Positions 8,346-16,050 of a stretch of 47,413 nt of DNA are shown here, piece after piece (the first letter of the stretch is position 1; every line of letters begins with the position of its first letter). The notes beneath the pieces were generated by a model. It made no database searches. It was not told the origin of the DNA and worked only from the letters and a program-made list of their open reading frames with translations. The DNA comes from Kitasatospora sp. DSM 101779 (GTDB lineage Bacteria; Actinomycetota; Actinomycetes; Streptomycetales; Streptomycetaceae), in assembly GCF_025655475.1 (NCBI RefSeq), contig NZ_JAHTIK010000001.1, forward strand, positions 4,177,657-4,225,069, given 5' to 3'. Both the position numbers and the translations under genes were made by a program.

Positions 8346-9311
8346 TCAGACCGCGACCGTGGCGGCCTGGGCCTCCAGGTCGGCGAGCGAGGCGAGGTAG
8401 CGCTCGGCGTCCAGGGCGGAGGAGCAGCCGGTGCCCGCGGCGGTGATGGCCTGGCGGTAGGTGTGGTCGACCACGTCGCCGGCGGCGAAGACGCCGGGGA
8501 TGTTCGTCCGGGTGGAGGGGGACTCCACCTTGAGGTAGCCCTCGGCGTCCAGGTCCAGCTGGCCGGTGAAGAGCTCGGTGCGCGGGTCGTGGCCGATCGC
8601 GATGAACAGGCCGGTGACCGGGAGCTCGCGGGTCTCGCCGGTGGTGGTGTCGCGCAGGGTGAGGCCGGTCAGCTTCGGGTCGCCGTGGATCTCCTGGACG
8701 GCGCTGTCCCAGGCGAAGGTGATCTTCGGGTCGGCGAAGGCGCGCTCCTGCATCGCCTTGGAGGCGCGCAGGCTGTCGCGGCGGTGCACGACGGTGACGC
8801 TCCGGGCGAAGCGCGAGAGGAAGGTGGCCTCCTCCAGAGCGGTGTCGCCGCCGCCGACCACGGCGATGTCCTGGTCGCGGAAGAAGAAGCCGTCGCAGGT
8901 GGCGCACCAGGAGACACCGCGGCCGGACAAGACGTCCTCGCGGGGGAGGCCGAGCTTGCGGTGCTGGGAGCCGGTGGCGACGATCACGGCGCGGGCGCGG
9001 TGGACGGTGCCCTCGGAGTCGGTGACGGTCTTGACGTCGCCGGTGAGGTCGACGGCGACGATGTCGTCCGGGACGAGCTCGGCGCCGAACTTCTCGGCCT
9101 GCGCGCGCATGTTGTCCATGAGCTCGGGGCCCATGATGCCGTCGCGGTGGCCGGGGAAGTTCTCGACCTCGGTGGTGTTCATCAGCGCGCCGCCCGCGGT
9201 GACCGCGCCCTCGAAGACCAGAGGCTTGAGGGAGGCGCGCGCGGTGTACAGCGCAGCGGTGTATCCGGCGGGGCCGGAACCGATGATGATCACGTTACGG
9301 ACATCGCTCAC
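8346..9311 (-). CDS. trxB: Thioredoxin reductase (NADPH)
   Basis: FAD enzyme that reduces thioredoxin with NADPH. 321 residues from the GTG at 9311 (GGAG six bases before it). FAD-binding [16 protein letters not shown] near residue 11, redox CATC at 136-139, NADPH-binding [12 protein letters not shown] near 152, and the C-terminal FAD motif [11 protein letters not shown] frame extension further upstream (to 9401) crosses the promoter and is not coding. A SigR-type promoter lies about 70 bases upstream, so thiol stress should induce it together with trxA. Confidence 0.97.
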   Translation of the reverse strand: MSDVRNVIIIGSGPAGYTAALYTARASLKPLVFEGAVTAGGALMNTTEVENFPGHRDGIMGPELMDNMRAQAEKFGAELVPDDIVAVDLTGDVKTVTDSEGTVHRARAVIVATGSQHRKLGLPREDVLSGRGVSWCATCDGFFFRDQDIAVVGGGDTALEEATFLSRFARSVTVVHRRDSLRASKAMQERAFADPKITFAWDSAVQEIHGDPKLTGLTLRDTTTGETRELPVTGLFIAIGHDPRTELFTGQLDLDAEGYLKVESPSTRTNIPGVFAAGDVVDHTYRQAITAAGTGCSSALDAERYLASLADLEAQAATVAV

Positions 9312-9378
9312 TGCATCTCCTGGTTCGCTTCGCGACCCGCGCTTGCGGGGAGGGCGGTCCTGCTCCGCCGCCCGGGAC

Positions 9379-9405
9379 AACGACTCACCAGTCTCCCGCA
9401 TTCCC
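9379..9405 (-). promoter_or_regulatory. SigR-type (oxidative stress) promoter of trxBA
   Basis: On the minus strand: GGGAAT (9400-9405), exactly 18 bases, then GTT (9379-9381). This is the SigR consensus GGGAAT-N18-GTT. In S. coelicolor trxBA is a classic SigR target induced by disulfide stress. The expected start near 9372 gives a leader of about 60 bases. Confidence 0.8.
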
Positions 9406-9530
9406 GGGCACGGCTGTGCAACATGCCCGCACTGTGGGAGCGGATGTTCCGATGGGCGGGCGCCTTCTGCCGGGTCCGCCGGGCGGTCTGCGCCGTCCGG
9501 AGCGGTCGGCGCGGTCCCGGGCGGTCCGGT

Positions 9531-10451
9531 TCAGCCCGCCGGGACGGTGCGGTGGAGCAGGACGCCGGGGGCCGAGCAGTCCGGGGTGATGAGGTAGACG
9601 TCCAGCCGGTCGGAGCCGTCCGGGTACACCAGGGCGGTGACGGCCGACGAGTGGTACCGGCCGGGCGCGACGGCGAGCGGTGCCCGGTCGCGCTGTCCGG
9701 TGAGGGCGGCGGCGCAGGACGGCGCGGTGGAGCCGGCGGTGCCTCCGGGGGACTCGCTCCGGTTGGGCTGGGCGAGCGCCTCCGGTGTCTTGGAGGTGCC
9801 GGGGGCGGCCGAGGCGGCGCGGACCAGCTGCTGGGCCTGGGCGATCAGGGTGTCGTCCTGGAAGGCGGTGCCGCCGGTGAGAGCCGGCTTCCGGGCGCTG
9901 CCGGCGGCGGGCTGGGCGGCACTGTCGGCCGGGGCCTGCGCGGTGCTGCCACCACCGGTGGTGGAGAGCGGCAGCAGCAGCGCGCCGAAGCCGATCGCGG
10001 CCGCGGCCGTGACGGTGGCCAGCAGCAGGCGGACGCGTCGGCGGGAGCGCTGCCCGCGGCCCGGTCCGGTGCTGCCGGGCCCGGTGACACCGGCGGGCCG
10101 TCCGGCGGGCGGTGCGGTGGTGCCGGGGGTGCGTCCTGTCGGCCGGTCGGCGGTGCGTTCCGCGGGTGGAGCGGGGGAGGCGGCGAGTTCGGTGCGGGCC
10201 GCGGCCAGGGCGGTGTCGATACGCTCGGCGACGTCCGCGGGCATCGGGGGCGCCTCCACCTCGCCCAGCAGCTCGCGCACCTCGGCGAGGGCCGCGAAGG
10301 TGTCCGCGCACTCGGCGCAGGTGTCGAGATGGCGCCGCAGGGCCGCTTCGTCGGCCGGATCGGTCAGCTGCTCGGCGAGGTCGGCCAGCGCCTCGATGTC
10401 CGGGTGCTCGGGCTGGGGTGCGGACGGCGTGGAAGGCGGGTGCGGCGTCAT
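9531..10451 (-). CDS. Membrane anti-sigma factor with zinc-finger motif (partner of the adjacent sigma factor)
   Basis: 306 residues. The N-terminal 90 residues are cytoplasmic with an H-x3-C-x2-C motif (His41, Cys45, Cys48), the mark of zinc-containing anti-sigma domains. A Pro/Gly-rich linker follows, then one membrane segment at about 141-163, then an extracellular part of about 140 residues with two or three Cys and no domain I recognise. The ATG at 10451 overlaps the sigma gene stop by four bases, the usual arrangement of an ECF sigma and its antagonist. By gene order it corresponds to the mycobacterial RsmA position. Seen: motif, TM, coupling; inferred: it restrains the sigma factor. 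Confidence 0.82.
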   Translation of the reverse strand: MTPHPPSTPSAPQPEHPDIEALADLAEQLTDPADEAALRRHLDTCAECADTFAALAEVRELLGEVEAPPMPADVAERIDTALAAARTELAASPAPPAERTADRPTGRTPGTTAPPAGRPAGVTGPGSTGPGRGQRSRRRVRLLLATVTAAAAIGFGALLLPLSTTGGGSTAQAPADSAAQPAAGSARKPALTGGTAFQDDTLIAQAQQLVRAASAAPGTSKTPEALAQPNRSESPGGTAGSTAPSCAAALTGQRDRAPLAVAPGRYHSSAVTALVYPDGSDRLDVYLITPDCSAPGVLLHRTVPAG

Positions 10452-11188
10452 CGCTTGGTCGCATCTCCTTCCACCACGGTGCGGCGCCCGGCGGCGTCCG
10501 TACCTGGGACGGTGCGGGTGCCCGACGGGTTCCCGCGGAGCGGCGTTTCACGTGAAACATCCGTGCGGGTTCCCCGGCCCGGCCTGTCCCCCTCCGCCGT
10601 TTCACGTGAAACACCGCCGCCGTGCAGATGGCGGACCAGTGGCAGCAGGCGGGCGCGGCCGCGGGCGCAGCGGCTCTTCACCGTGCCCACCGGAACCCCC
10701 AGCACCTCGGCGGCCTCGGCGACGGAGTACCCCTGCATGTCGACCAGGACGAGGGCGGCGCGCTGCTCGGCCGGGAGGGCGGTCAGCGCCTCGGTGACCT
10801 CGCGGCGCAGTTCGGCGCGGACCACCAGGCTGTCGGTGGGCTCGGCGCTGCCGAGGGCGGCGTCGAGGCGCTGCGGGTCCTCGTCGAGCGAGCCGGCCCG
10901 GCGGGAGGCCGCCCGGCGGGCCCGGTCGAGGCAGGCGTTGACCACGATCCGGTGCAGCCAGGTGGTGACCTGGGCGCGGCCCTGGAAGGTGTGGGCGGCG
11001 CGCAGTGCGGAGACCAGGGCGTCCTGGAGGGCGTCGGCGGCCTCCTCGCGGTCGCCGAGGGTGCGCAGGGCGACCGCCCACAGGCGGTCCCGGTGGCGTC
11101 GGACGAGGAGGCCGAAGGCGTCCGGGTCCCCGGCCACGTGCCGGGCCAGGAGATCGGCGTCGGACGGCTCCTCCGCCATGTCCGCCAC
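10448..11188 (-). CDS. sigM: ECF RNA polymerase sigma factor, SigM type
   Basis: Directs RNA polymerase to a stress regulon. 246 residues from GTG 11188; ATG 11179 (three residues shorter) is an equal alternative. Region 2 at about 25-95 (YRxH-type core with DALQDALVSALR and TWLHRIVVNACLDRAR), region 4 at about 130-185 (LPAEQRAALVLVDMQGYSVAEAA then GTVKSRCARGRARL). After residue 190 there is a 56-residue basic tail unlike standard ECF factors; it contains VSRET twice (193-197 and 211-215), each written by an exact parS site. It lies 17 bases after the pseudokinase gene and overlaps the anti-sigma gene by four bases. Confidence 0.92.
   Translation of the reverse strand: MADMAEEPSDADLLARHVAGDPDAFGLLVRRHRDRLWAVALRTLGDREEAADALQDALVSALRAAHTFQGRAQVTTWLHRIVVNACLDRARRAASRRAGSLDEDPQRLDAALGSAEPTDSLVVRAELRREVTEALTALPAEQRAALVLVDMQGYSVAEAAEVLGVPVGTVKSRCARGRARLLPLVRHLHGGGVSRETAEGDRPGRGTRTDVSRETPLRGNPSGTRTVPGTDAAGRRTVVEGDATKR
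10545..10558. other. parS site 4 (inside sigM coding sequence)
   Basis: Exact GTTTCACGTGAAAC. On the minus strand it reads VSRET at residues 211-215 of the sigma factor. Confidence 0.9.
10599..10612. other. parS site 5 (inside sigM coding sequence)
   Basis: Exact GTTTCACGTGAAAC, 54 bases from site 4 and in the same reading frame (VSRET, residues 193-197). Confidence 0.9.
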
Positions 11189-11205
11189 CCCCTGTCCGTC
11201 CTCGC

Positions 11206-13443
11206 TCAGCCGTTGACCGTGATCTCGGCCACCTGGCCCTTGTAGCCACCCCCATCGTTGGGGATGGCGGTCAGCCAGATCAAGAGGAAGCGGGTGGTGA
11301 CCGGCTTCTTGGGCTTCAACTGGAGCTCGTTGCTGCTGGTGCCGGAGGCGATCGCGTCGCCGAAGCCGTCGAAGCCGGCCTTGCTGGTCTGCGGGGCCGA
11401 GGTGGCGCCGGGCAGTGCCTTCAGCTCGACGGTGTGGGCGCCGCCGACGAGCTTGACGACGACCGAGCCGACGGTGCGGGCCGAGCCGAGGTCGAGCAGC
11501 ACGCCCGTGCCAGGCCGGTAGCCGCCGCCGAACGGGTCGTTGTAGCTCTGGGTCGTCCAGGCGGTGTCGGCCTTGCCGTCCTTGAGGAGGGGCAGCGCCG
11601 AGGCGTGCTCGTCCTTGCGGTCGCCGAACGCGTTGAACGAGCTGGGCGTGTAGTCGAGGGTGGCGCCGGACAGCGGCGCGCCGGACTGCTCGGCCGGTGG
11701 GGTGCTGGACTGCTCGGCCGGCGGGGCGCTGGACTGCCCGTCCTTCGACTTGTTGAGGTACTCGACGCCCTGCCAGGAGCCGACCACGATCGCGGCCAGC
11801 GCCACCAGCGAGGCCGTGGTCCGCAGGGCCGTCCGCACCAGCCGGCGCGGCCGCCGGGGCCGCGGGGACGCCGGGACGGCCTCCTGGAGGGCGGTGTGCT
11901 GCGGCCGCGCCGGCGGGGTCGGGCGCCCCGCGGCGTGCGCGCCCGCCGGGTGCGGCGGGGTGTGCGGCTTGGGCTTCGGCTTGGCGGTGAACGCCGGCGC
12001 GGGCTGCTCAGGCTGGCGGATCTTCGGCATGAGCGCGATCGCCTTGGCGAGCTGCTCGGGGGTGGTGATCGGGTCCTGGTGGTGCGGCGGGTGCTCGCAC
12101 AGCGCCCTGGCGGCCAGCTCGGACAGGCCCTTGTGCACGCCGGCCCGGACCTGGTCCGGCGGCACGCAGCCGAGGCTCTTCGGCATGCCGCGCAGGTCGT
12201 AGCGGTCCTCGGGGTACGGCCAGCGGTGGGTGAGCGCGGCGAACAGCAGGGCGCCGATCGCGCGGGTGTCGGTGCGCTCGGCCTCCTCGGTGGGCAGGCC
12301 GCGCAGGGCGGCGTCCACCGCGATGCCGTTGATCCGGTACTGGCCGGTGTCGGTGCGCAGCACGCAGCGCGGGGTGAGCCGCAGGTGGGCCTGGCCGCGG
12401 CGGTGGGCGGCGGCGACCGCGTCGGTGACCTGACGGACCATCTGGTACGCGTCGTACGGCTCCATCGGGCCGTCGGCCAGCAGGTGGGCCAGGTCGGAGG
12501 CGTCCGGCAGCCACTCGCGGACGACGTAGACCAGGTCGCCCTCCTGGACGGCGTCGAGGACCTGGACGAAGCGCGGGTCGTTGAGCAGGGCGGCGGAGCG
12601 GGCGGCGGTCAGCACCGCCTTGGCGCGCCGGTGGCCGGCCGCCATCAGGTGCACGCCGACCGCGCGGCGGAGCTTCTCGTCGACCGCGCGCCAGCTGCTG
12701 AAGGTCTCCGACTGGGTGATGCACTCCTCCAGCCGGTAGCGGCCGCCGATCTTGTCGCCGCTGTGCCGCAGCGGGGCCGGCTTGGCGGCGGGGAGCGTGC
12801 CGGTGTCGGCGTCCAGGGTCTCGGTGCTGACGACGGGTCGGTCCTCGCGGACCGGGGCCTGGGGGGCGGGGCGGCCGGAGCGGGAGGGGCGGCGGGCCGG
12901 GGCGGCGGCCCCCCTGGCGGTGAGCTCGGCGGCGAGCTCGGTGGCGGAGAGCTGGGCGGTGGACTCTCCGGCGTCGGTGCCCGCGGAGGAGCCGCGCGGG
13001 GCGGCGTCGGTGGTGCGGCGGGTGCCGGCCTCGGCACCGTCGGCGACAGCGGCGTCGGGGAGCTCGTCGGCACCGGTGCTCGCGTCCGCGTCGTCGGAGG
13101 CGGGCTCACGGGCCGTCACGGCCGCCGCAACGGCCGCGGAGGCGGCCTTGCCGACCTGGGCGCCGGCGGCGTCCCCAGCAGCCCTGGAGGGCTGCTGGGA
13201 GACCTCGGAGGAGCCCTCGGAGGTGCCCTCGGAGGTGCTCTCGGGGCTCTCGCCGCGGGCGGTGGCTGCAGCGGGGGCGGAGACGGCGTCAGGGGCGTCC
13301 GAGGCGGCGTCAGGGGCCTCGTCCGCGGAGCCCTGCCCGGCGGCCGTGGAGCCGTCCTCGGGCTCGATGTCCTCGATTGCCATGGCCAGCGCCGCCTCGT
13401 CCGCGACGGACGTGTCGACGACCGCCTTGGTGCCATCAGCCAC
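11206..13443 (-). CDS. Membrane pseudokinase with extracellular discoidin-like domain, MurJ partner
   Basis: 745 residues. Disordered Ala/Ser/Glu-rich N-terminus (1-225), protein-kinase fold (about 231-480), Pro-rich linker, one membrane segment (about 545-563), and a 175-residue extracellular domain. The kinase is degenerate. No VAIK lysine is seen (AVGVHLMAA at 261-269), HRDxKP is replaced by HLRLTP (353-358), and DFG is replaced by NGI (372-374), so catalysis is unlikely. The outer domain (LLDLGSARTVGSVVVKL and similar strands) looks like an F5/8 type C sugar-binding fold. In Mycobacterium the same two parts are fused to the C-terminus of MviN/MurJ, where the pseudokinase binds an FHA protein; here they follow murJ as a separate gene. 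GTG start at 13443 with GGGGAGG upstream. Confidence 0.85.
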   Translation of the reverse strand: MADGTKAVVDTSVADEAALAMAIEDIEPEDGSTAAGQGSADEAPDAASDAPDAVSAPAAATARGESPESTSEGTSEGSSEVSQQPSRAAGDAAGAQVGKAASAAVAAAVTAREPASDDADASTGADELPDAAVADGAEAGTRRTTDAAPRGSSAGTDAGESTAQLSATELAAELTARGAAAPARRPSRSGRPAPQAPVREDRPVVSTETLDADTGTLPAAKPAPLRHSGDKIGGRYRLEECITQSETFSSWRAVDEKLRRAVGVHLMAAGHRRAKAVLTAARSAALLNDPRFVQVLDAVQEGDLVYVVREWLPDASDLAHLLADGPMEPYDAYQMVRQVTDAVAAAHRRGQAHLRLTPRCVLRTDTGQYRINGIAVDAALRGLPTEEAERTDTRAIGALLFAALTHRWPYPEDRYDLRGMPKSLGCVPPDQVRAGVHKGLSELAARALCEHPPHHQDPITTPEQLAKAIALMPKIRQPEQPAPAFTAKPKPKPHTPPHPAGAHAAGRPTPPARPQHTALQEAVPASPRPRRPRRLVRTALRTTASLVALAAIVVGSWQGVEYLNKSKDGQSSAPPAEQSSTPPAEQSGAPLSGATLDYTPSSFNAFGDRKDEHASALPLLKDGKADTAWTTQSYNDPFGGGYRPGTGVLLDLGSARTVGSVVVKLVGGAHTVELKALPGATSAPQTSKAGFDGFGDAIASGTSSNELQLKPKKPVTTRFLLIWLTAIPNDGGGYKGQVAEITVNG

Positions 13444-13634
13444 CGTGGTCCTGCCTCCCCTTAGTTCCGGCCCGGTCCTGAGAATCCGGCTGCCCGTCCG
13501 CCCGGCCGCCGGGGCGCCGGACCCGCCAGGACAATTGTGCCCACTGATTCTCCCCTGGTACGACCGCTGGGCCGCCCGACCGGTTGCGCAATCATCCGCG
13601 ATCCGGTGGACGGCCCGTCATCGGGGTCCCCCCT

Positions 13635-13659
13635 CGGCGCGACCGCTCGGGTCGCGCCG
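13635..13659 (-). terminator. Hairpin terminator after murJ
   Basis: Perfect ten-base stem (13635-13644 with 13650-13659), five-base loop, 20 bases beyond the murJ stop. It suggests that the pseudokinase-sigM-anti-sigma unit has its own promoter in the remaining 190-base gap. Confidence 0.65.
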
Positions 13660-13678
13660 GGTTGACGCTATGTCATGC

Positions 13679-16009
13679 TCAGCGGCCGAGTCGGCTGCGG
13701 ACCATGCCGACCATCGCGTTCAGCTCCTCGATGCGCATCCGTCGGGCGACCAGCAGGAAGGCGCCGATCTGCACCGCCGCGGCGAGCACCAGGGTGATCA
13801 CCCCGGCCACCCAGCCGTCCAGGAGGTCGAGCATCACCAGCTCGACGGCGAGGCCGAAGGCGGCGGCCGGCAGCGAGGCGATCGCGAGGCGGACGTAGGT
13901 CCGGCCGATCCGGCCGGTGTCCAGACCGCCGATCCGGGCCTTCAGCCGGGGCACCGCGACGGCGACGCCGACCGCGTACGAGGCGCCGTAGCAGAGCGCC
14001 ATGCCGGTGACCGCCCACTGGGGCGGGAGCACCAGCCAGCAGAGCACCGCGGTCGCCGCCTGGCAGGCGGCCACCCAGACGGTGTTGGAGAACGGGGTGC
14101 GGGTGTCCTCGTAGGCGTAGAAGCCGCGCAGCAGCACGTACTGCACGGAGTACGGGATCAGGCCGAGCGCGAATGCCGACAGCATGTAGCCGATCGACAG
14201 GGCGCCGTGGGCCGCCGAGCCGCCGTTGCCGAGGCCGTAGACGGCGTAGCCGATGACCGGGCCGAGGGAGAGGAACAGGAAGGCCGCCGGGACGATCGCC
14301 ACCGCCGAGGTACGCAGCCCGTACGACAGGTCGTCGCGGACGGCGCCGGCGTCGTGTTCGGCGGCGGCCCGGGAGAGCCGCGGCAGCACCGCGCTCATCA
14401 CCGAGACCGTCACCACCGCCATCGGCAGCTGCCAGATCAGCAGGGCGTTGGAGTACGCGGCGAGGCCGACGCCCAGGTGGCCGTCCTCCTCGGCAGCGAT
14501 GCCGGCGGCGGTGGCGAGCTGGGTGACGACCAGGAAACCCGCCTGGTTGGCCAGCACGAACAGGAAGGTCCACTTCGCCAGCCGGGCGGCCTTGCCCAGG
14601 CCGTGGCCGCGCCAGTCGAAGCGCGGCTTGAACGAGAACCCGGCGGCCCGCAGGTAGGGGATCATCGACAGCGCCTGGACGGCCAGGCCCAGCAGGGTGC
14701 CGATGCCGAGCAGCCGGACGCCCTCGGGGGCGATCGTCTGCGGGGTCACCTGGCTGTGCTGGAAGGTGCCGTAGACCCAGATGTAGGCGCCGAAGGTGAA
14801 GATCACCACCAGGTTGTTGAGCACCGGCGTCCACATCATCGCCCCGAACCGGCCGCGGGCGTTGAGGATCTGGCCCATCACCACGTGCACGCCCATGAAG
14901 AACATGGTCGGCAGGCAGTACCGGGCCAGCGCGACCGTGGTCTCCGCACTCGCGGGGTCCCGCATCAGCGAGTGCGAGATCAGCTGGACGAGCAGCGGCG
15001 CGGCGACCACGGCCACCGCCGCCACGCCCGCCAGGCCGCAGACCACCAGGGTGAGCAGCCGGTTGGCGTAGGCGGTTCCGCCGTCCTCGTCGTTCTTCAT
15101 GCTCCGGACGAGCTGCGGCACGAAGACGGCGTTCAGCGCGCCGCCGCCGATCAGGATGTAGAGCAGCGTCGGCAGGGTGTTGGCGGCGTTGTACGAGTCG
15201 CCCATCGTGCCGACGCCGATCGCGGCGGCGATGACCATCGTCCGGAGGAAGCCGGTGCCGCGGGAGACGAGCGTGCCGGCGGCCATCACCGCACTGGAGT
15301 TGACCAGGCTCGCGACCTTGGCGCCGGCCGGGGTCGGGGGCGCGGTCGGCGGTGCCGCAGGCGGTGGCCCGGCGGGCGGGGCGGTGGCGGGCGGGGTCGT
15401 GGTGGGCGGGACGGTGGACTGCGGGCCGCTGCCCTCGGCGAGCGCCTCGTGCAGGCTCGCCTCCTCCGGGGTGAGCGGCGGGTCGAACTCGATCGTCGGG
15501 ACGAAGGGCTGCGGCTCGGGGGCGCTGCGCTCGCCGCTCAGCAGCGCGTCGACGCCCAGGTAGTCGGCCGCCTCGGCCTCGGCCTCTGCTTCTGCTCTTG
15601 CTTCGGCTTCGGTCCCCGCCTCGGTGGGCCCGGTGTCCCCGGCTTCGTCGTCGTCCTCGTCGTCCTCGTCGTCCTCGTCGTCCTCGCCGTGCTCGCCGTG
15701 CGGGGCGGGTGGCTCCGCCGCGGTCAGCACCGGGGCGCCCGCCCAGTGCGGGACGGGGGCACCGAGGGCCGCCGGCTGCGCCTCGGAGGGCTGCGGACCG
15801 GGCTGCGGCGGCAGGGCCGCCGCCTCGGCGGCGGCCAGCCCGTACGGATCGTGCTCCGCCGCGCTGCCGAAGGCGTCGCCCGCGTGCGGATCACGGGAGT
15901 AGGTGTCGTCCACGTACCAGTCGGTGGCAGGTTCGGCGGCCTTCGGCCCGCCCGTGCCGCCGGGACCGCCCCGGCCCTGTGCTCGCTCCTCGCGCGGACC
16001 GCTGCTCAT
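13679..16009 (-). CDS. murJ: Lipid II flippase MurJ (MviN)
   Basis: Moves lipid II across the membrane for peptidoglycan synthesis. 776 residues. The C-terminal 540 residues form the multi-spanning MurJ core, beginning VASLVNSSAVMAAGTLVSR and containing GGGALNAVFVPQ and FFMGVHVVMGQILNARGRFG. The first 235 residues are a cytoplasmic disordered extension with Pro/Gln stretches and a run of Glu/Asp (encoded by a short tandem repeat at 15645). That extension is absent from E. coli MurJ but common in Streptomyces. No pseudokinase is attached at the C-terminus, unlike mycobacterial MviN. ATG at 16009, 41 bases after the DUF6049 gene, so probably one operon. Confidence 0.95.
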   Translation of the reverse strand: MSSGPREERAQGRGGPGGTGGPKAAEPATDWYVDDTYSRDPHAGDAFGSAAEHDPYGLAAAEAAALPPQPGPQPSEAQPAALGAPVPHWAGAPVLTAAEPPAPHGEHGEDDEDDEDDEDDDEAGDTGPTEAGTEAEARAEAEAEAEAADYLGVDALLSGERSAPEPQPFVPTIEFDPPLTPEEASLHEALAEGSGPQSTVPPTTTPPATAPPAGPPPAAPPTAPPTPAGAKVASLVNSSAVMAAGTLVSRGTGFLRTMVIAAAIGVGTMGDSYNAANTLPTLLYILIGGGALNAVFVPQLVRSMKNDEDGGTAYANRLLTLVVCGLAGVAAVAVVAAPLLVQLISHSLMRDPASAETTVALARYCLPTMFFMGVHVVMGQILNARGRFGAMMWTPVLNNLVVIFTFGAYIWVYGTFQHSQVTPQTIAPEGVRLLGIGTLLGLAVQALSMIPYLRAAGFSFKPRFDWRGHGLGKAARLAKWTFLFVLANQAGFLVVTQLATAAGIAAEEDGHLGVGLAAYSNALLIWQLPMAVVTVSVMSAVLPRLSRAAAEHDAGAVRDDLSYGLRTSAVAIVPAAFLFLSLGPVIGYAVYGLGNGGSAAHGALSIGYMLSAFALGLIPYSVQYVLLRGFYAYEDTRTPFSNTVWVAACQAATAVLCWLVLPPQWAVTGMALCYGASYAVGVAVAVPRLKARIGGLDTGRIGRTYVRLAIASLPAAAFGLAVELVMLDLLDGWVAGVITLVLAAAVQIGAFLLVARRMRIEELNAMVGMVRSRLGR
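15645..15686. repeat. Short tandem repeat coding for an acidic Asp/Glu run
   Basis: About four and a half copies of a nine-base unit CGTCCTCGT within murJ. On the minus strand it encodes an Asp-Asp-Glu repeat in the disordered N-terminal extension. A likely site of length variation between strains. Confidence 0.75.
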
Positions 16010-16050
16010 GCCACCTCTTCGCTGGTCGGTGGAGCCCGGACGGGGTTCCC

